Source: JBBPYR01 sp038199755
GTDB taxonomy: Bacteria > Chloroflexota > Ktedonobacteria > Ktedonobacterales > Ktedonobacteraceae
DNA length: 12,050 bases
Direction: 5' to 3'
NCBI GenBank assembly: GCA_038199755.1
Contig: JBBPYR010000077.1
Span: 1 to 12,050, forward strand
Positions within the stretch are counted from its first letter, which is position 1; every line of letters starts with the position of its first letter. Shown one piece after another: positions 5,751 to 12,050 of the stretch. Position numbers and translations under genes: made by a program. The notes under the pieces were generated by a model, which worked only from the letters and a program-made list of their open reading frames with translations, was not told the DNA's origin and ran no database searches.

Positions 5751-6944
5751 ATGATGCAAAAGATACCGACACCACCAACAATAGAGCTAATAAGTGTGGT
5801 TGAGCGGATGCTTGCCGACGCTTTTAGTGGCGGGGTGCGCTTGGGGGATTGGCACGATTTGAGTAGTAGCAATCGTGCCTTCACCTATCGTTTTCGTGTG
5901 CTCTCTGGGATGAGTGATGCACCTTCTACTGTTATCGTGAAGCAGGCGCGTTTTGCTGCACAGTCGCTAGCTTCTTCCGATGAGGTGGAGATGGCAGCCT
6001 GGACGTTCTACAATGAATGGGCTTCGCTGCAATTTCTGGAGCAATTGAGGCCGGAACATATGTTTGGCCCACATCTTTATGCGGCAACGCGCCAACCTGG
6101 AATTATAGTCATGGAAGATCTGGGAGAGGGGGAAAATCTAGCGGATGTGTTGCTTGCCAATGATGCTGAGGCGGCGGAAGCGGCTCTGCTAGACTTCGCG
6201 GCACTCCAAGGTCGCTTACACGCGGCAACGGCAGGGAAGCAGGAGGTATACACGCAAATTCGTGAGGGATTGGGGTCGAGTGTGCTGGCAGATGGCTACT
6301 ATAGGTATGACTGGTTGGCACCCGCTTTACAAGAATTTGCGGATATACTGGGTATTGAATTGGTAGTTAGAGTTGAGCAGGAGTTGGCACAGTTACGCAG
6401 CACGTTGTTGCATCCTGGCCCGTTTCTGACCTTTACGCAGGGCGATGCCTGTCCTGATAACTGCTTATTCAGCAGTGAAGGGTTGCGTCTACTGGATTTT
6501 GAAGGCGGCAGATTCGATTTTGCTTTGAAAGACGGAATATATGGCAGAGTACATTTTCCGACCTGCTGGTGCCTCTATCGTATGCCAGAGCGTGTTGTGG
6601 CTGCTATGGAGCAGGTATATCGAGCGGAGCTAGTCAAGGGTTGTCCTGCTGCCGCTGATGATAGCTTGTTTTACGCAGCTGTAGTTGAAGCCTGTGTTTT
6701 CTGGATGCTGCAAGCGAAGAAGATGTTGCCACCGCTCACGCAGATGTTGGAACGTGACCGACATCTGGTGGGTGCGACAGATCGTGAGCGTTTTGTGCTG
6801 CGCTTTCTGATAGCCGCGCAAGCCTGTGAGCAGTATGGTCATTTGGAGGCTCTCGGTGCGACCGCTCGTGCTATGGCTCAGAAGCTGCAAACGCTATGGC
6901 CCGAAGCGGCGCAACTGGCGTATTATCCTGCGTTTCAGTCGTAA
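5751..6944 (+). CDS. APH/choline-kinase-fold phosphotransferase
   Basis: A 397-residue protein with the aminoglycoside phosphotransferase (APH, PF01636-type) kinase fold. The N-lobe hairpin FTYRFRVL (44-51) is followed by VIVK with K64 as likely ATP lysine, and the hinge is IIVMEDLG (118-125). The catalytic loop reads TQGDACPDN: D232 and N237 fit the HGDxxxxN motif, but the usual His is Gln230. The metal-binding strand is LLDFEGG with D249. The ATG at 5751 is chosen because GGAAAGG lies just before it; an upstream in-frame start at 5658 would overlap the regulator by 76 bases and has no site. The ATG at 5754 is an equal alternative. Co-transcription with the ArsR-DUF2087 gene suggests inducible expression. 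The substrate (small-molecule alcohol, sugar or drug) is not readable from sequence. Confidence 0.82.
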   Translation: MMQKIPTPPTIELISVVERMLADAFSGGVRLGDWHDLSSSNRAFTYRFRVLSGMSDAPSTVIVKQARFAAQSLASSDEVEMAAWTFYNEWASLQFLEQLRPEHMFGPHLYAATRQPGIIVMEDLGEGENLADVLLANDAEAAEAALLDFAALQGRLHAATAGKQEVYTQIREGLGSSVLADGYYRYDWLAPALQEFADILGIELVVRVEQELAQLRSTLLHPGPFLTFTQGDACPDNCLFSSEGLRLLDFEGGRFDFALKDGIYGRVHFPTCWCLYRMPERVVAAMEQVYRAELVKGCPAAADDSLFYAAVVEACVFWMLQAKKMLPPLTQMLERDRHLVGATDRERFVLRFLIAAQACEQYGHLEALGATARAMAQKLQTLWPEAAQLAYYPAFQS

Positions 6945-6952
6945 AGAGAGGG

Positions 6953-6999
6953 ATACTGGCTGAGGTACTACTACAGTTGCAATAGTACTCAGCCAGTAT
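6953..6999. terminator. Bidirectional hairpin between phosphotransferase and permease genes
   Basis: Arms atactggctgaggtacta (6953-6970) and tagtactcagccagtat (6983-6999) pair over 17 bp with one bulged G, leaving a 12-base loop. It lies 8 bases after the plus-strand stop and 19 bases after the minus-strand stop, so it can serve both convergent genes. Confidence 0.7.
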
Positions 7000-7018
7000 T
7001 CATGTTTGTACAATGCTA

Positions 7019-8470
7019 TCAAGCTCTGCGTTCAATGTCTGCGCTTGTTGTTGTTTCCTCGGTATCTTCATCCAGTTTGCTATGATGGCGACTATAGAGG
7101 AAGTAGACTACGAGACCGATGGCAAGCCAGATGAAGAAACGGGCGATGGTGACTAAGGGTAGGCTGACGATCAATACAAAGGAGGCGATGATAGAGAGGA
7201 TGGGTATAAATGGGACCCAGGGTACGCGATAACCACGGCGCAGATCGGGCTGGGTACGACGGAGTATAAGCACAGCTGCCGCGACCAGCACGAAGGCCGA
7301 GAGGGTGCCGATATTGGTGAGTTGTGCCACTATGTCGATTGGTGTCAGGCCAGCGACGAGCGCGACAAAGGCACCAATCAGTAGGCTTGATAGGTACGGT
7401 GTGCGGAAACGTGGGTGTACCCGTGAGAAGAATCTTGGCAGAAGCCCGTCTCGTGCCATCGCGAAGAAGATGCGGCTTTGGCCGTAGAGCAGCACTAGCA
7501 ATACGGTTGTTAGGCCACAAACGGCCCCAATGGAGATGATCGAGCCAGCAGTGTTTAGACCGATCAGAATGAGTGCGTGCGATACGGGCGAGGCGACATC
7601 AAGTTTTGTATAGGAAACCATGCCGGTGAGTATGGCGGTTACCAGAATATAGAGGGCCGTACACACGAACAAGCTGATAAAGATGCCAAGTGGCAGGTCT
7701 CTAGCGGGGTTGCGGGCCTCTTCCGCCGAGGTGGAAATCTGGTCAAAACCGATGTAGGCGAAGAAGATGATGCTAGCACCACCAAAAATGCCGCCGACCC
7801 CAAAGGGCAAGAATGGATGCCAGTTGGCGGGATTAATATGACCAAAGCCAATCACGATGAAAAAGGCGATCACGGCAAGCTTAATGATGACAATCACATT
7901 GTTGATGCGGGTGCTTTCGGATGTTCCTAATATCAACAAGCCAGTGATGAGCAGAATGATGAGCACGGCTGGCAGGTTGATGATGCCACCAGAGAATGGT
8001 GAAGAGGTAAGTGTTTTGGGAATGGTGATGCCGAAAGCACTTTTGAGTAGATCAGTAATATATCCCGACCAGCCAATACTCACCGCAGCGGCACCAACCG
8101 CGTACTCTAGAATGAGGTCCCAACCAATAATCCAGGCAATCAGTTCCCCCAATGTGGCATACGAATAGGTGTAGGCACTGCCAGCGATGGGAACGGTGCT
8201 GGCGAACTCGGCATAACAGATGGCGGCTAGGCCGCTTACGATGCCTGCAACGATAAATGAGATAATAAGTCCTGGTCCAGCATATTTCGCTGCTGCTACC
8301 CCTGTGAGAACAAAGATGCCGGTACCAACGATAGCACCGATGCCTAAGAGTGTGATACTAAAAGCCGTCAGTGTACGCTTGAGTCCGTGCTCCGAATCGT
8401 CGCTCTGCTTGAGGATGCGGTCAATCGGTTTGATACGCCATAGACTACGAGATTGCCTGACAGATGCCAT
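7019..8470 (-). CDS. APC-superfamily amino acid permease (CAT/YfnA-like)
   Basis: A 483-residue inner-membrane transporter with about 12 hydrophobic helices, a usual length for the family. The first helix has the broken-helix substrate motif GAIVGTGIF (45-53). Helix 6 and its loop read FFAYIGFDQISTSAEEARNP (236-255) followed by ARDLPLGI. That combination is characteristic of the cationic amino acid transporter group that includes Bacillus YfnA/YhdG. It probably imports amino acids with protons; specificity for basic or branched residues is not certain. The N-terminus (RQSRSLWRIKPID) resembles the RxKP-type lead of this group. The ATG at 8470 is preferred over an in-frame TTG at 8500 because GAAAGGGAG lies 6 bases before it. 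It is a single-gene unit. Confidence 0.92.
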   Translation of the reverse strand: MASVRQSRSLWRIKPIDRILKQSDDSEHGLKRTLTAFSITLLGIGAIVGTGIFVLTGVAAAKYAGPGLIISFIVAGIVSGLAAICYAEFASTVPIAGSAYTYSYATLGELIAWIIGWDLILEYAVGAAAVSIGWSGYITDLLKSAFGITIPKTLTSSPFSGGIINLPAVLIILLITGLLILGTSESTRINNVIVIIKLAVIAFFIVIGFGHINPANWHPFLPFGVGGIFGGASIIFFAYIGFDQISTSAEEARNPARDLPLGIFISLFVCTALYILVTAILTGMVSYTKLDVASPVSHALILIGLNTAGSIISIGAVCGLTTVLLVLLYGQSRIFFAMARDGLLPRFFSRVHPRFRTPYLSSLLIGAFVALVAGLTPIDIVAQLTNIGTLSAFVLVAAAVLILRRTQPDLRRGYRVPWVPFIPILSIIASFVLIVSLPLVTIARFFIWLAIGLVVYFLYSRHHSKLDEDTEETTTSADIERRA

Positions 8471-8476
8471 TGCGCA

Positions 8477-8485
8477 CTCCCTTTC
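8477..8485 (-). promoter_or_regulatory. Ribosome binding site that fixes the permease start
   Basis: On the minus strand GAAAGGGAG lies 6 bases before the ATG at 8470-8468. It would be coding if translation began at the TTG at 8500, which has no such site. Confidence 0.75.
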
Positions 8486-8552
8486 TTGTTGTTTAGACAA
8501 ACACTATTTGGAACACGTGCAGAAGTGACACAATGGTTACACATCTATTGGC

Positions 8553-8620
8553 AAGAGCAGGGACAAGACAACCAGCGCGGCACTGGCTAGTCACACGCTG
8601 GTTGTCTTGTCCCTGCTCTT
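8553..8620 (-). terminator. 25-bp perfect hairpin at the end of the EthD-family gene
   Basis: Bases 8553-8577 are the exact reverse complement of 8596-8620, with an 18-base loop. On the minus strand the stem begins inside the TAA stop of the EthD-family gene (8621-8619), so it should end that transcript. It lies upstream of the permease gene, about 80 bases before its start, and may insulate it. Confidence 0.7.
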
Positions 8621-8927
8621 ATACTGTCGTTTCTTCACCCATGAGTAAGGTCGCGCCGCCGGTGGCGAAGTTACGCACATCGGCACCCGTGGCGCGTCCC
8701 TCTGGTGTAGACATAAGGGCGTTGAACTCTTCTTGCGTATCGGCGAAGAGTTGCGCCATGAGGTAGTAAGGGGGCTGCTCGCCACGCGTGCCGGGGCCGA
8801 AGCGTGTCACTTTGAGGCCTTTTAACCCTTGTATTTTGAGTACGAGGGGAGTGTGAACCTCTTCGTAGTAGCGATCAAATTCTGCTGGGTCTGTGGGGTG
8901 TCCATAAAGGACGGTCATGCTAAACAT
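8619..8927 (-). CDS. EthD-family small protein
   Basis: A 102-residue protein of the EthD family (dimeric alpha/beta-barrel fold). It opens MFSMTVLYGHPTDPAEFDRY, followed by HTPLV (25-29), the paired motif HPxD...FDxYY...HxPL expected in this family. The C-terminal half contains PYYLMAQLFAD and ends NFATGGATLLMGEE, also typical. EthD from ETBE-degrading Rhodococcus gave the family its name, but most members, like this one, have no known reaction. Length is normal for the family. The ATG at 8927 is chosen over an upstream in-frame start at 9053, which would add 42 residues outside the family fold; the ATG at 8918 is also possible. The ribosome site is weak (AAAGAG). It is a single-gene unit, divergent from the gene at 9116. 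Confidence 0.85.
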   Translation of the reverse strand: MFSMTVLYGHPTDPAEFDRYYEEVHTPLVLKIQGLKGLKVTRFGPGTRGEQPPYYLMAQLFADTQEEFNALMSTPEGRATGADVRNFATGGATLLMGEETTV

Positions 8928-9115
8928 GTTTTGTTCTCTTTCTGGGTTATAAAATCGACATTGATACTTTACAGTATACCTCACGAAGAAATGCAAACGA
9001 TACGTTGGCAATGTGTATGGGTGAGGTAGAACTACAACTTTGCCTGAACTCATGCGTAATACAAGCAGTCAAAACATCATTTAGATAAGACGAATAATGG
9101 GAAGGATACCAGTCG

Positions 9116-9550
9116 ATGTCGCAACAAATGGAGTCTGGTAACGAGGCATATCAGAGGCAGGAGCCGCCTTATGGACGATATGAAGGGACGCAGGGAACGC
9201 AAGGAGTGCCACCTCATCTAGGAGACAACTGGCATGCGCCGGAACCACCTCCGGCAGGTAATATGTATGATGACTCGTTTATGGATGCCTTTGCCCAGCG
9301 TCTTTCACAGCGGATGGCGCAAGGGCCGAGTGGCAAGGTATATACATCTCCGCAGTCACGCGCACGCGAACGCGTCTCTGCTGGGCAGCGATTGGCTTTG
9401 GCGATTGTTTCCGTGGTGATGCTGGTTCCGCTCAGTGGTATTGTGGTGGGGCTGGTGAGCGTTTCTAATCTCTGGATAGTGGGCTTACTGGCTCTGGGGG
9501 CGATTTGTCTCACGCTTATCATTATCAACGCCATTTTTAATTATAGTTAG
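9116..9550 (+). CDS. Hypothetical two-TM protein with disordered N-terminus
   Basis: A 144-residue protein that I do not recognise. Residues 1-90 are polar and rich in Gln, Gly, Pro and Tyr (PPYGRYEGTQGTQG, EPPPAGNM), with a basic stretch SRARER near 81-86. Two hydrophobic helices follow at about 93-114 and 118-140, joined by a very short turn (SVSNLW), forming a membrane hairpin. The protein ends four residues after the second helix, so by the positive-inside rule both ends are probably cytoplasmic. The ATG at 9116 has GGGAAGGA ending 9 bases upstream. The overall plan, two helices plus a Pro/Gln-rich tail, mirrors the gene at 4341 but with the tail at the other end; no sequence similarity between them is evident. 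Confidence 0.65.
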   Translation: MSQQMESGNEAYQRQEPPYGRYEGTQGTQGVPPHLGDNWHAPEPPPAGNMYDDSFMDAFAQRLSQRMAQGPSGKVYTSPQSRARERVSAGQRLALAIVSVVMLVPLSGIVVGLVSVSNLWIVGLLALGAICLTLIIINAIFNYS

Positions 9551-9596
9551 CCCGTTGGTAGCTCTCCCTTAAGCGTCAAGTTATAGGAAACGGTTT

Positions 9597-9890
9597 AGTA
9601 GGGATGCCCCTTGTGGGCATCCAATACGTATCAACTCAAGCGAACGGCACAGGTTTTCGTAGGGGCGGGAGAGGACGTGGATGAGGGGCTGGGACCCTCT
9701 GGGTCGCCCGTTGCCGGGGCACATTGCCTTTTCGGGCGTTTTCCCCACCCCACGGGCGACCCAGAGGGTCCACCCCACCACCCAACACCTCTCCCGCCCC
9801 TACGAGATGGGCGAGCCTTCACCTCATCCATTCTTATGTGTGAGCTCGCTCCTTCGTACTTGGTGGATGCCCACAAGGGACATCCCTACT
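9597..9890. repeat. 294-bp nested inverted-repeat element (copy B, complete)
   Basis: Three nested pairs of arms are visible. The outer arms (9597-9622 and 9865-9890) match at 25 of 26 bases. The middle arms cgtaggggcgggagagg (9658-9674 and 9788-9804) and inner arms ggaccctctgggtcgcccgt (9692-9711 and 9752-9771) are perfect. The element fills nearly all of the space between two convergent genes, starting 46 bases after one stop and ending 20 bases before the other. It has no plausible gene, so it looks like a non-autonomous MITE-like or REP-like element. No target-site duplication is evident. It shares its inner parts and the stretch caactcaagcgaac with the copy at the right edge. Confidence 0.8.
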
Positions 9891-9910
9891 GGATGACACT
9901 ATCCAGATGG

Positions 9911-11692
9911 TTAGCGTAGGTGTTCAACGGCGTTTTGTAGGTTTTGTGTTTCGCTTTGCACTTCTGACAACTGCTGCTTCATGGTGCGGTTCTTCTCCTG
10001 TTCGGAGCCGACGAAACTGGTATAGGGTGCGAGGGCGTCATGGACACGCTGGATTGCGCTATCTAGTCCCTTGCTAAACTGGTCTTTCATGGCGGTTGCG
10101 AGCTGTGTACGCAGTTGCTGCATCTTCTGATCAAATTTTTGTTTGGCACGTCTGCGCTGATAGGGCAGGATGAAGAAGCCCAGTCCGATGAGGGCGATGC
10201 CAGCGGTGATGCCTGTCACATCCAGGAAAGTAAAGCCGATGGCGGTGGCGGCGATGATGCCCACGGTACCCACGGTGACACCACCCGCGACGACGGCTAA
10301 GGATTGGAAGACGGCATTTTGCATTTCTTCGGCCATGCCCGCCGCTTGTTGTGGGCGATTGTATGACTCAACGACGCGGCTGGCTTCCTGGCGGACGGCT
10401 TCTAGCACATATTTGCGGCTGGTGTCGAAGCGGCGATTGACGGAGCCGATCATTTGCTCGTTGCGTGGATTGCTCTCGCGTTGGCGGCGGTCGATGTATT
10501 CCAGAATATCTTGCCAGAGGACTTGTTCCTGATCGAGTTGCCAGTCGATCAGTTCCTTGACTGTTTGATCGATGCGGGTCGCGCTATCGCTGAGTACTTG
10601 CTGCTCGAACTCTTGCTGAATTTTTTCGCTCTTGATAAGATCGAGCGTGCGACGCAGGCGAATGGTGTCCTCAAAGAACTGGTCGCCACGTTTGCTGGTC
10701 TCTAGCACGATATTTTCGACCTTATTGAGCCAGGGGGCGAAGTTTTGTTCCATGCGCACACGGTGCTGCTGGAGACGGCGCTCGATGTTGCGAACGGTTT
10801 CTTCGTCGTCGGCGAGCAGTTTCTGGCGTTGCTCGATGGTTTTTTCCGTTTCTTGCGTCAGGCGTTGCATCACACCCAGGGGGTTGAGGAGCTTTAAGCG
10901 GGCCTGCTCTCCCTCGTCCAGTTTATGGAAGAGGTAGTCTTCCAAGGTACCGATGCGGCTGCGTTCCCAGAGGCGGATGGCGTCTTGCCCTACGGCGGTT
11001 TGCGCTTGTTGTGCCTGCAAGACGGAAACGGGGAAGATGATGGGTTCAAAACCGAGTAGGCGGCGACAATTTTCTTTGATGAAGCGGTTGACCTGATCAA
11101 AGTCCTGTTGTGTCCGTAGCAGGTCGGCTTTGTTGAGCACGATCAAAACCTTTTTGCCCCAGCGGCGAATGCGTTCCAGGAAGGCACGTTCGCTTTCAGT
11201 GAAGGAGCGGTCGGCGGAGATGACGAGCAGTATCAGGTCGCTGCGAGGGATGAAGCTTTCGGTTAAGCGTTCATGCTCGCGTAGGACGGCGTTGATGCCA
11301 GGGGTGTCGATGATGCTGATGTTTTTGAGGAAGTCATGCGGGTACAATTGCTCAATCGTTGTTTTGTCGAGCTGCATCCGTGTGTTCTGCATGCCGTAGC
11401 GCACTTTTGTGATTTGCGCGGTGGTTGGGACGGGCCCCTCTTCGAGTACGGGGGCGCGGAGAAGTGCGTTGATGAGCGCGGACTTGCCAGCGTTAAACTC
11501 GCCCACGATGACCAGCAAAAACAGTTCATCAAGCGAGATGATGGCTTGTTCTAGCGTGCTGGTGTAGTCGCTGGTCGCGTTGGGACCATCGGCACCCTGG
11601 AAACGCACCAGCAGGGATTGTAACCGATTCGCCTGGATGCGTATTTTTTGCAATAGTTCACGCTGCCGTGCGTGTTGATCTTCTCCTGTCAT
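9911..11692 (-). CDS. Bacterial dynamin-like GTPase
   Basis: A 593-residue dynamin-family protein, membrane-associated and expected to remodel or repair membranes by GTP-driven assembly. GTPase motifs are clear: G1 GEFNAGKS (64-71), G2 around PTTAQIT (89-95), G3 DTPG (129-132) and G4 NKAD (187-190). Residues about 265-460 are long charged helices of the stalk type. A hydrophobic hairpin at about 464-510 (VVAGGVTVGTVGIIAATAIG, then FLDVTGITAGIALIGLGFFI) would serve as the membrane paddle or anchor. Residues 512-593 are helical and end in a Gln-rich coiled coil. Length is in the range of bacterial dynamin-like proteins. It stands alone: no second dynamin gene, as in tandem BDLP pairs, is seen in the window. 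The ATG at 11692 has GAGGA about 12 bases upstream, a rather long gap. Phage defence and stress roles are known for relatives but not shown here. Confidence 0.9.
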   Translation of the reverse strand: MTGEDQHARQRELLQKIRIQANRLQSLLVRFQGADGPNATSDYTSTLEQAIISLDELFLLVIVGEFNAGKSALINALLRAPVLEEGPVPTTAQITKVRYGMQNTRMQLDKTTIEQLYPHDFLKNISIIDTPGINAVLREHERLTESFIPRSDLILLVISADRSFTESERAFLERIRRWGKKVLIVLNKADLLRTQQDFDQVNRFIKENCRRLLGFEPIIFPVSVLQAQQAQTAVGQDAIRLWERSRIGTLEDYLFHKLDEGEQARLKLLNPLGVMQRLTQETEKTIEQRQKLLADDEETVRNIERRLQQHRVRMEQNFAPWLNKVENIVLETSKRGDQFFEDTIRLRRTLDLIKSEKIQQEFEQQVLSDSATRIDQTVKELIDWQLDQEQVLWQDILEYIDRRQRESNPRNEQMIGSVNRRFDTSRKYVLEAVRQEASRVVESYNRPQQAAGMAEEMQNAVFQSLAVVAGGVTVGTVGIIAATAIGFTFLDVTGITAGIALIGLGFFILPYQRRRAKQKFDQKMQQLRTQLATAMKDQFSKGLDSAIQRVHDALAPYTSFVGSEQEKNRTMKQQLSEVQSETQNLQNAVEHLR

Positions 11693-11747
11693 ACGGTGAT
11701 GATTTCCTCTTTAACTCTCTCTAGGCTATGGTGTAAGGTGTAGTGAT

Positions 11748-11776
11748 ATCATAACGTAAGTTTGGGTAGATGTAAA
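11748..11776 (-). promoter_or_regulatory. Promoter of the dynamin-like gene
   Basis: On the minus strand TTTACA (11771-11776) and TATGAT (11748-11753) each match 5 of 6 sigma-70 consensus bases and are exactly 17 bases apart. Transcription would start near 11741, giving a leader of about 50 bases before the ATG at 11692. Confidence 0.6.
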
Positions 11777-11867
11777 CATGAGCAATGTTTGCCATCAGGG
11801 CGATTGCGCAGGGGGCTGGGCGATGATGGACATTAACAAATTATGCGGTAATCATGGAAGCCCATCC

Positions 11868-12050
11868 GTAGGGGCGAGGTTGGTCGCGCCCAATAGACAT
11901 CAACCTAAGCGAACAGCTCAGCTTTTCAGTAGGGGCGGGGGCGGCGGACGAGGCGGGGTGGGGACCCTTGGGTCGTCCGTGCCAGGGATACCAACCCCTT
12001 TTTGGGCGTTTGCCCCACCCCACGGGCGACCCAAGGGTCCACAGCCCCCC
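11868..12050 (+). repeat. G/C-rich intergenic repeat, cut by the window edge (copy C)
   Basis: It begins gtaggggcgaggttggtcgc and carries caacctaagcgaac and gtaggggcgggggcggcgga, in the same order as the left half of the complete element at 9597-9890. The inner arms (11962-11980 and 12022-12040) match at 18 of 19 bases. The right half, expected to end in a cgcccctac-type sequence, lies outside the window. No gene is seen between the dynamin-like promoter and the edge. Confidence 0.72.

Noticed and set aside
8471..8500. TTG start of the permease at 8500
   Set aside because: The added ten residues would cover the ribosome site GAAAGGGAG that serves the ATG at 8470.
8964..8978. Possible -10 box (TATACT on the minus strand) overlapping a 5-bp dyad upstream of the EthD-family gene
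   Set aside because: No acceptable -35 box lies 16-18 bases away and the dyad arms are too short to support a claim.
9581..9876. Short open frames on both strands with Gly/Pro/Arg/Trp-rich products
   Set aside because: They are translations of the inverted-repeat element. Similar peptides arise at 11841-12023 and near 4179-4225 because the DNA repeats, not because a protein is conserved. No ribosome site is seen.
9911..11692. Reading the dynamin-like gene as part of an antiphage system
   Set aside because: It stands alone with no partner, nuclease or defence gene nearby, and bacterial dynamins have general membrane roles.

Overview
The window looks like a chromosomal stretch of a Chloroflexota bacterium, most probably a Ktedonobacteria (Ktedonobacter-like) genome. 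This placement is an inference. It rests on the secreted beta-propeller protein with an SPTV-rich linker and a C-terminal LamG-like domain, the ArsR-DUF2087 regulator, the small Pro/Gln-rich membrane proteins, and G/C-rich inverted-repeat elements between genes. There are nine protein genes: eight complete and one cut by the left edge. No RNA gene, CRISPR array or intact insertion sequence is visible.

Left part (1-4250): the 3' end of a 2-oxo acid dehydrogenase E2 acyltransferase gene is followed by two long palindromes that share one core. Next is an antisense gene for a secreted beta-propeller protein, then a dihydrolipoamide dehydrogenase (E3) gene with its own extended -10 promoter. E2 and E3 belong to the same complex, so the antisense gene appears to split a former E2-E3 unit. 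The E3 keeps its FAD motifs, redox disulfide and catalytic His-Glu pair, but its NAD-binding glycine motif is degenerate.

Middle part (4260-8500): a small PLDc_N-like membrane protein gene ends in a 27-bp hairpin. A strong sigma-70 promoter with an overlapping palindrome then drives a two-gene operon: an ArsR-type regulator with two DUF2087 segments, and an APH/choline-kinase-fold phosphotransferase. Convergent to it is an APC-family amino acid permease.

Right part (8550-12050): an EthD-family small protein, a divergent two-TM protein with a disordered N-terminus, and a bacterial dynamin-like GTPase with a good promoter of its own. Three copies of a G/C-rich repeat family, with arms carrying gtaggggcggg and gggtcgcccgt, lie between genes. 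One is a complete 294-bp nested inverted repeat, one is a half copy, and one runs off the right edge.

Most genes are metabolic or housekeeping singletons, and I do not see a convincing new multi-gene system. The points most worth a second look are the degenerate NAD site of the E3, the repeat family, and the unusually long perfect hairpins at gene ends.
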